This document shows, piece after piece, positions 63,901-64,000 of a stretch of 64,000 bases of DNA. Position numbers and translations under genes: made by a program. Source of the DNA: Flagellimonas chongwuensis (GTDB lineage: Bacteria > Bacteroidota > Bacteroidia > Flavobacteriales > Flavobacteriaceae). How positions within the stretch are numbered: the stretch's first letter is position 1; each line of letters starts with the position of its first letter. Where the stretch lies: positions 60,309-124,308 of the forward strand of contig NZ_WYET01000013.1 in NCBI RefSeq assembly GCF_013376415.1, in the 5' to 3' direction. The notes beneath the pieces were generated by a model. That model did no database searches, had not been told where the DNA came from, and worked only from the letters and a program-made list of their open reading frames with translations.

Positions 63901-64000
63901 GAAGGCGGCGACCTACTCTCCCACCTGGTGTGGCAGTACCATCGGCGCAAACGGGCTTAACTTCCCTGTTCGGAATGGAAAGGGGTGGGCCCCGTCGCCA
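63901..64000 (-). rRNA. rrf: 5S ribosomal RNA (5' end missing at the window edge)
   Basis: On the minus strand the sequence contains the universally conserved 5S core CCATTCCGAACAGGGAAGTTAAGC and the 3' part GGTGGGAGAGTAGGTCGCCGCC. The first ten or so bases are beyond the window, so the gene is almost complete. The orientation places the large and small subunit rRNA genes to the right. Confidence 0.93.

Noticed and set aside
63816..64000. Signs of a CRISPR or prophage at the right edge
   Set aside because: The repeat-like hairpins here are the rRNA terminator and the 5S rRNA fold.

Overview
The window is chromosomal DNA from a marine-type Bacteroidota bacterium of the family Flavobacteriaceae. 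Evidence: gene families largely confined to that group (the rlmD-DUF6452-DUF6048 trio, BshC, a TonB receptor with a carboxypeptidase-regulatory N-domain), promoters with the Bacteroidota -7 box TAnnTTTG instead of sigma70 boxes, almost no Shine-Dalgarno sequences, and about 40 % GC. A Muricauda/Flagellimonas-like genus is my guess and is not proven. I see no prophage, insertion sequence, CRISPR array or tRNA. Genes are densely packed, no gene-free stretch exceeds 300 bases, and the window ends inside a 5S rRNA gene on the minus strand, so an rRNA operon lies just beyond.

Layout. 1-5.7 kb (minus): truncated MFS transporter, M48 lipoprotein protease, GH31 alpha-glucosidase and glycogen branching enzyme. 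5.8-9.7 kb (plus): collagen-like lipoprotein, two methionine sulfoxide reductases B (one lipoprotein, one cytosolic), DUF1572 protein, dihydrolipoyl dehydrogenase, DUF3817 protein. 9.7-19.5 kb: aroQ, two small outer-membrane proteins, xerD, NDH-2, M20 amidohydrolase, an ECF sigma factor with a coupled membrane protein, acyltransferase, Nudix CoA pyrophosphatase, lipoprotein cyclophilin, dienelactone hydrolase. 19.6-23.4 kb: TonB-dependent receptor preceded by a co-transcribed outer-membrane protein. 23.6-31.1 kb: TRIC and RDD membrane proteins divergent from a six-gene SpoIIM / membrane / DUF4129 / DUF4350 / MoxR / DUF58 operon. 31-40 kb: nitronate monooxygenase/FabK-like enzyme, mnmA, a four-domain fasciclin lipoprotein, yidC, pyrG. 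40-46.4 kb: Tat-exported isomerase, the guaA-LysM-OsmC-DUF922 operon, beta-phosphoglucomutase. 46.6-53.4 kb: bshC, M14 peptidase, a carboxypeptidase-regulatory-like protein, LD-carboxypeptidase. 53.5-55.8 kb: a YbjN-like protein followed by a trypsin-like protease with zinc ribbon and YbjN-like tail. 56-64 kb: porin-like protein, ornithine aminotransferase, rlmD trio, VOC protein, RlmL-like methyltransferase, ZIP transporter, hemolysin III, 5S rRNA.

Most of this is core metabolism and envelope maintenance. The least explained parts are the two-gene YbjN/protease unit, the LysM plus periplasmic-binding fusion overlapped with guaA, and the MoxR/DUF58 operon. At regulatory level several genes (aroQ, xerD, ndh, rlmD) have a perfect TAnnTTTG box 4-5 bases before the start codon, which predicts leaderless mRNAs. 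guaA and bshC appear to have tandem promoters.
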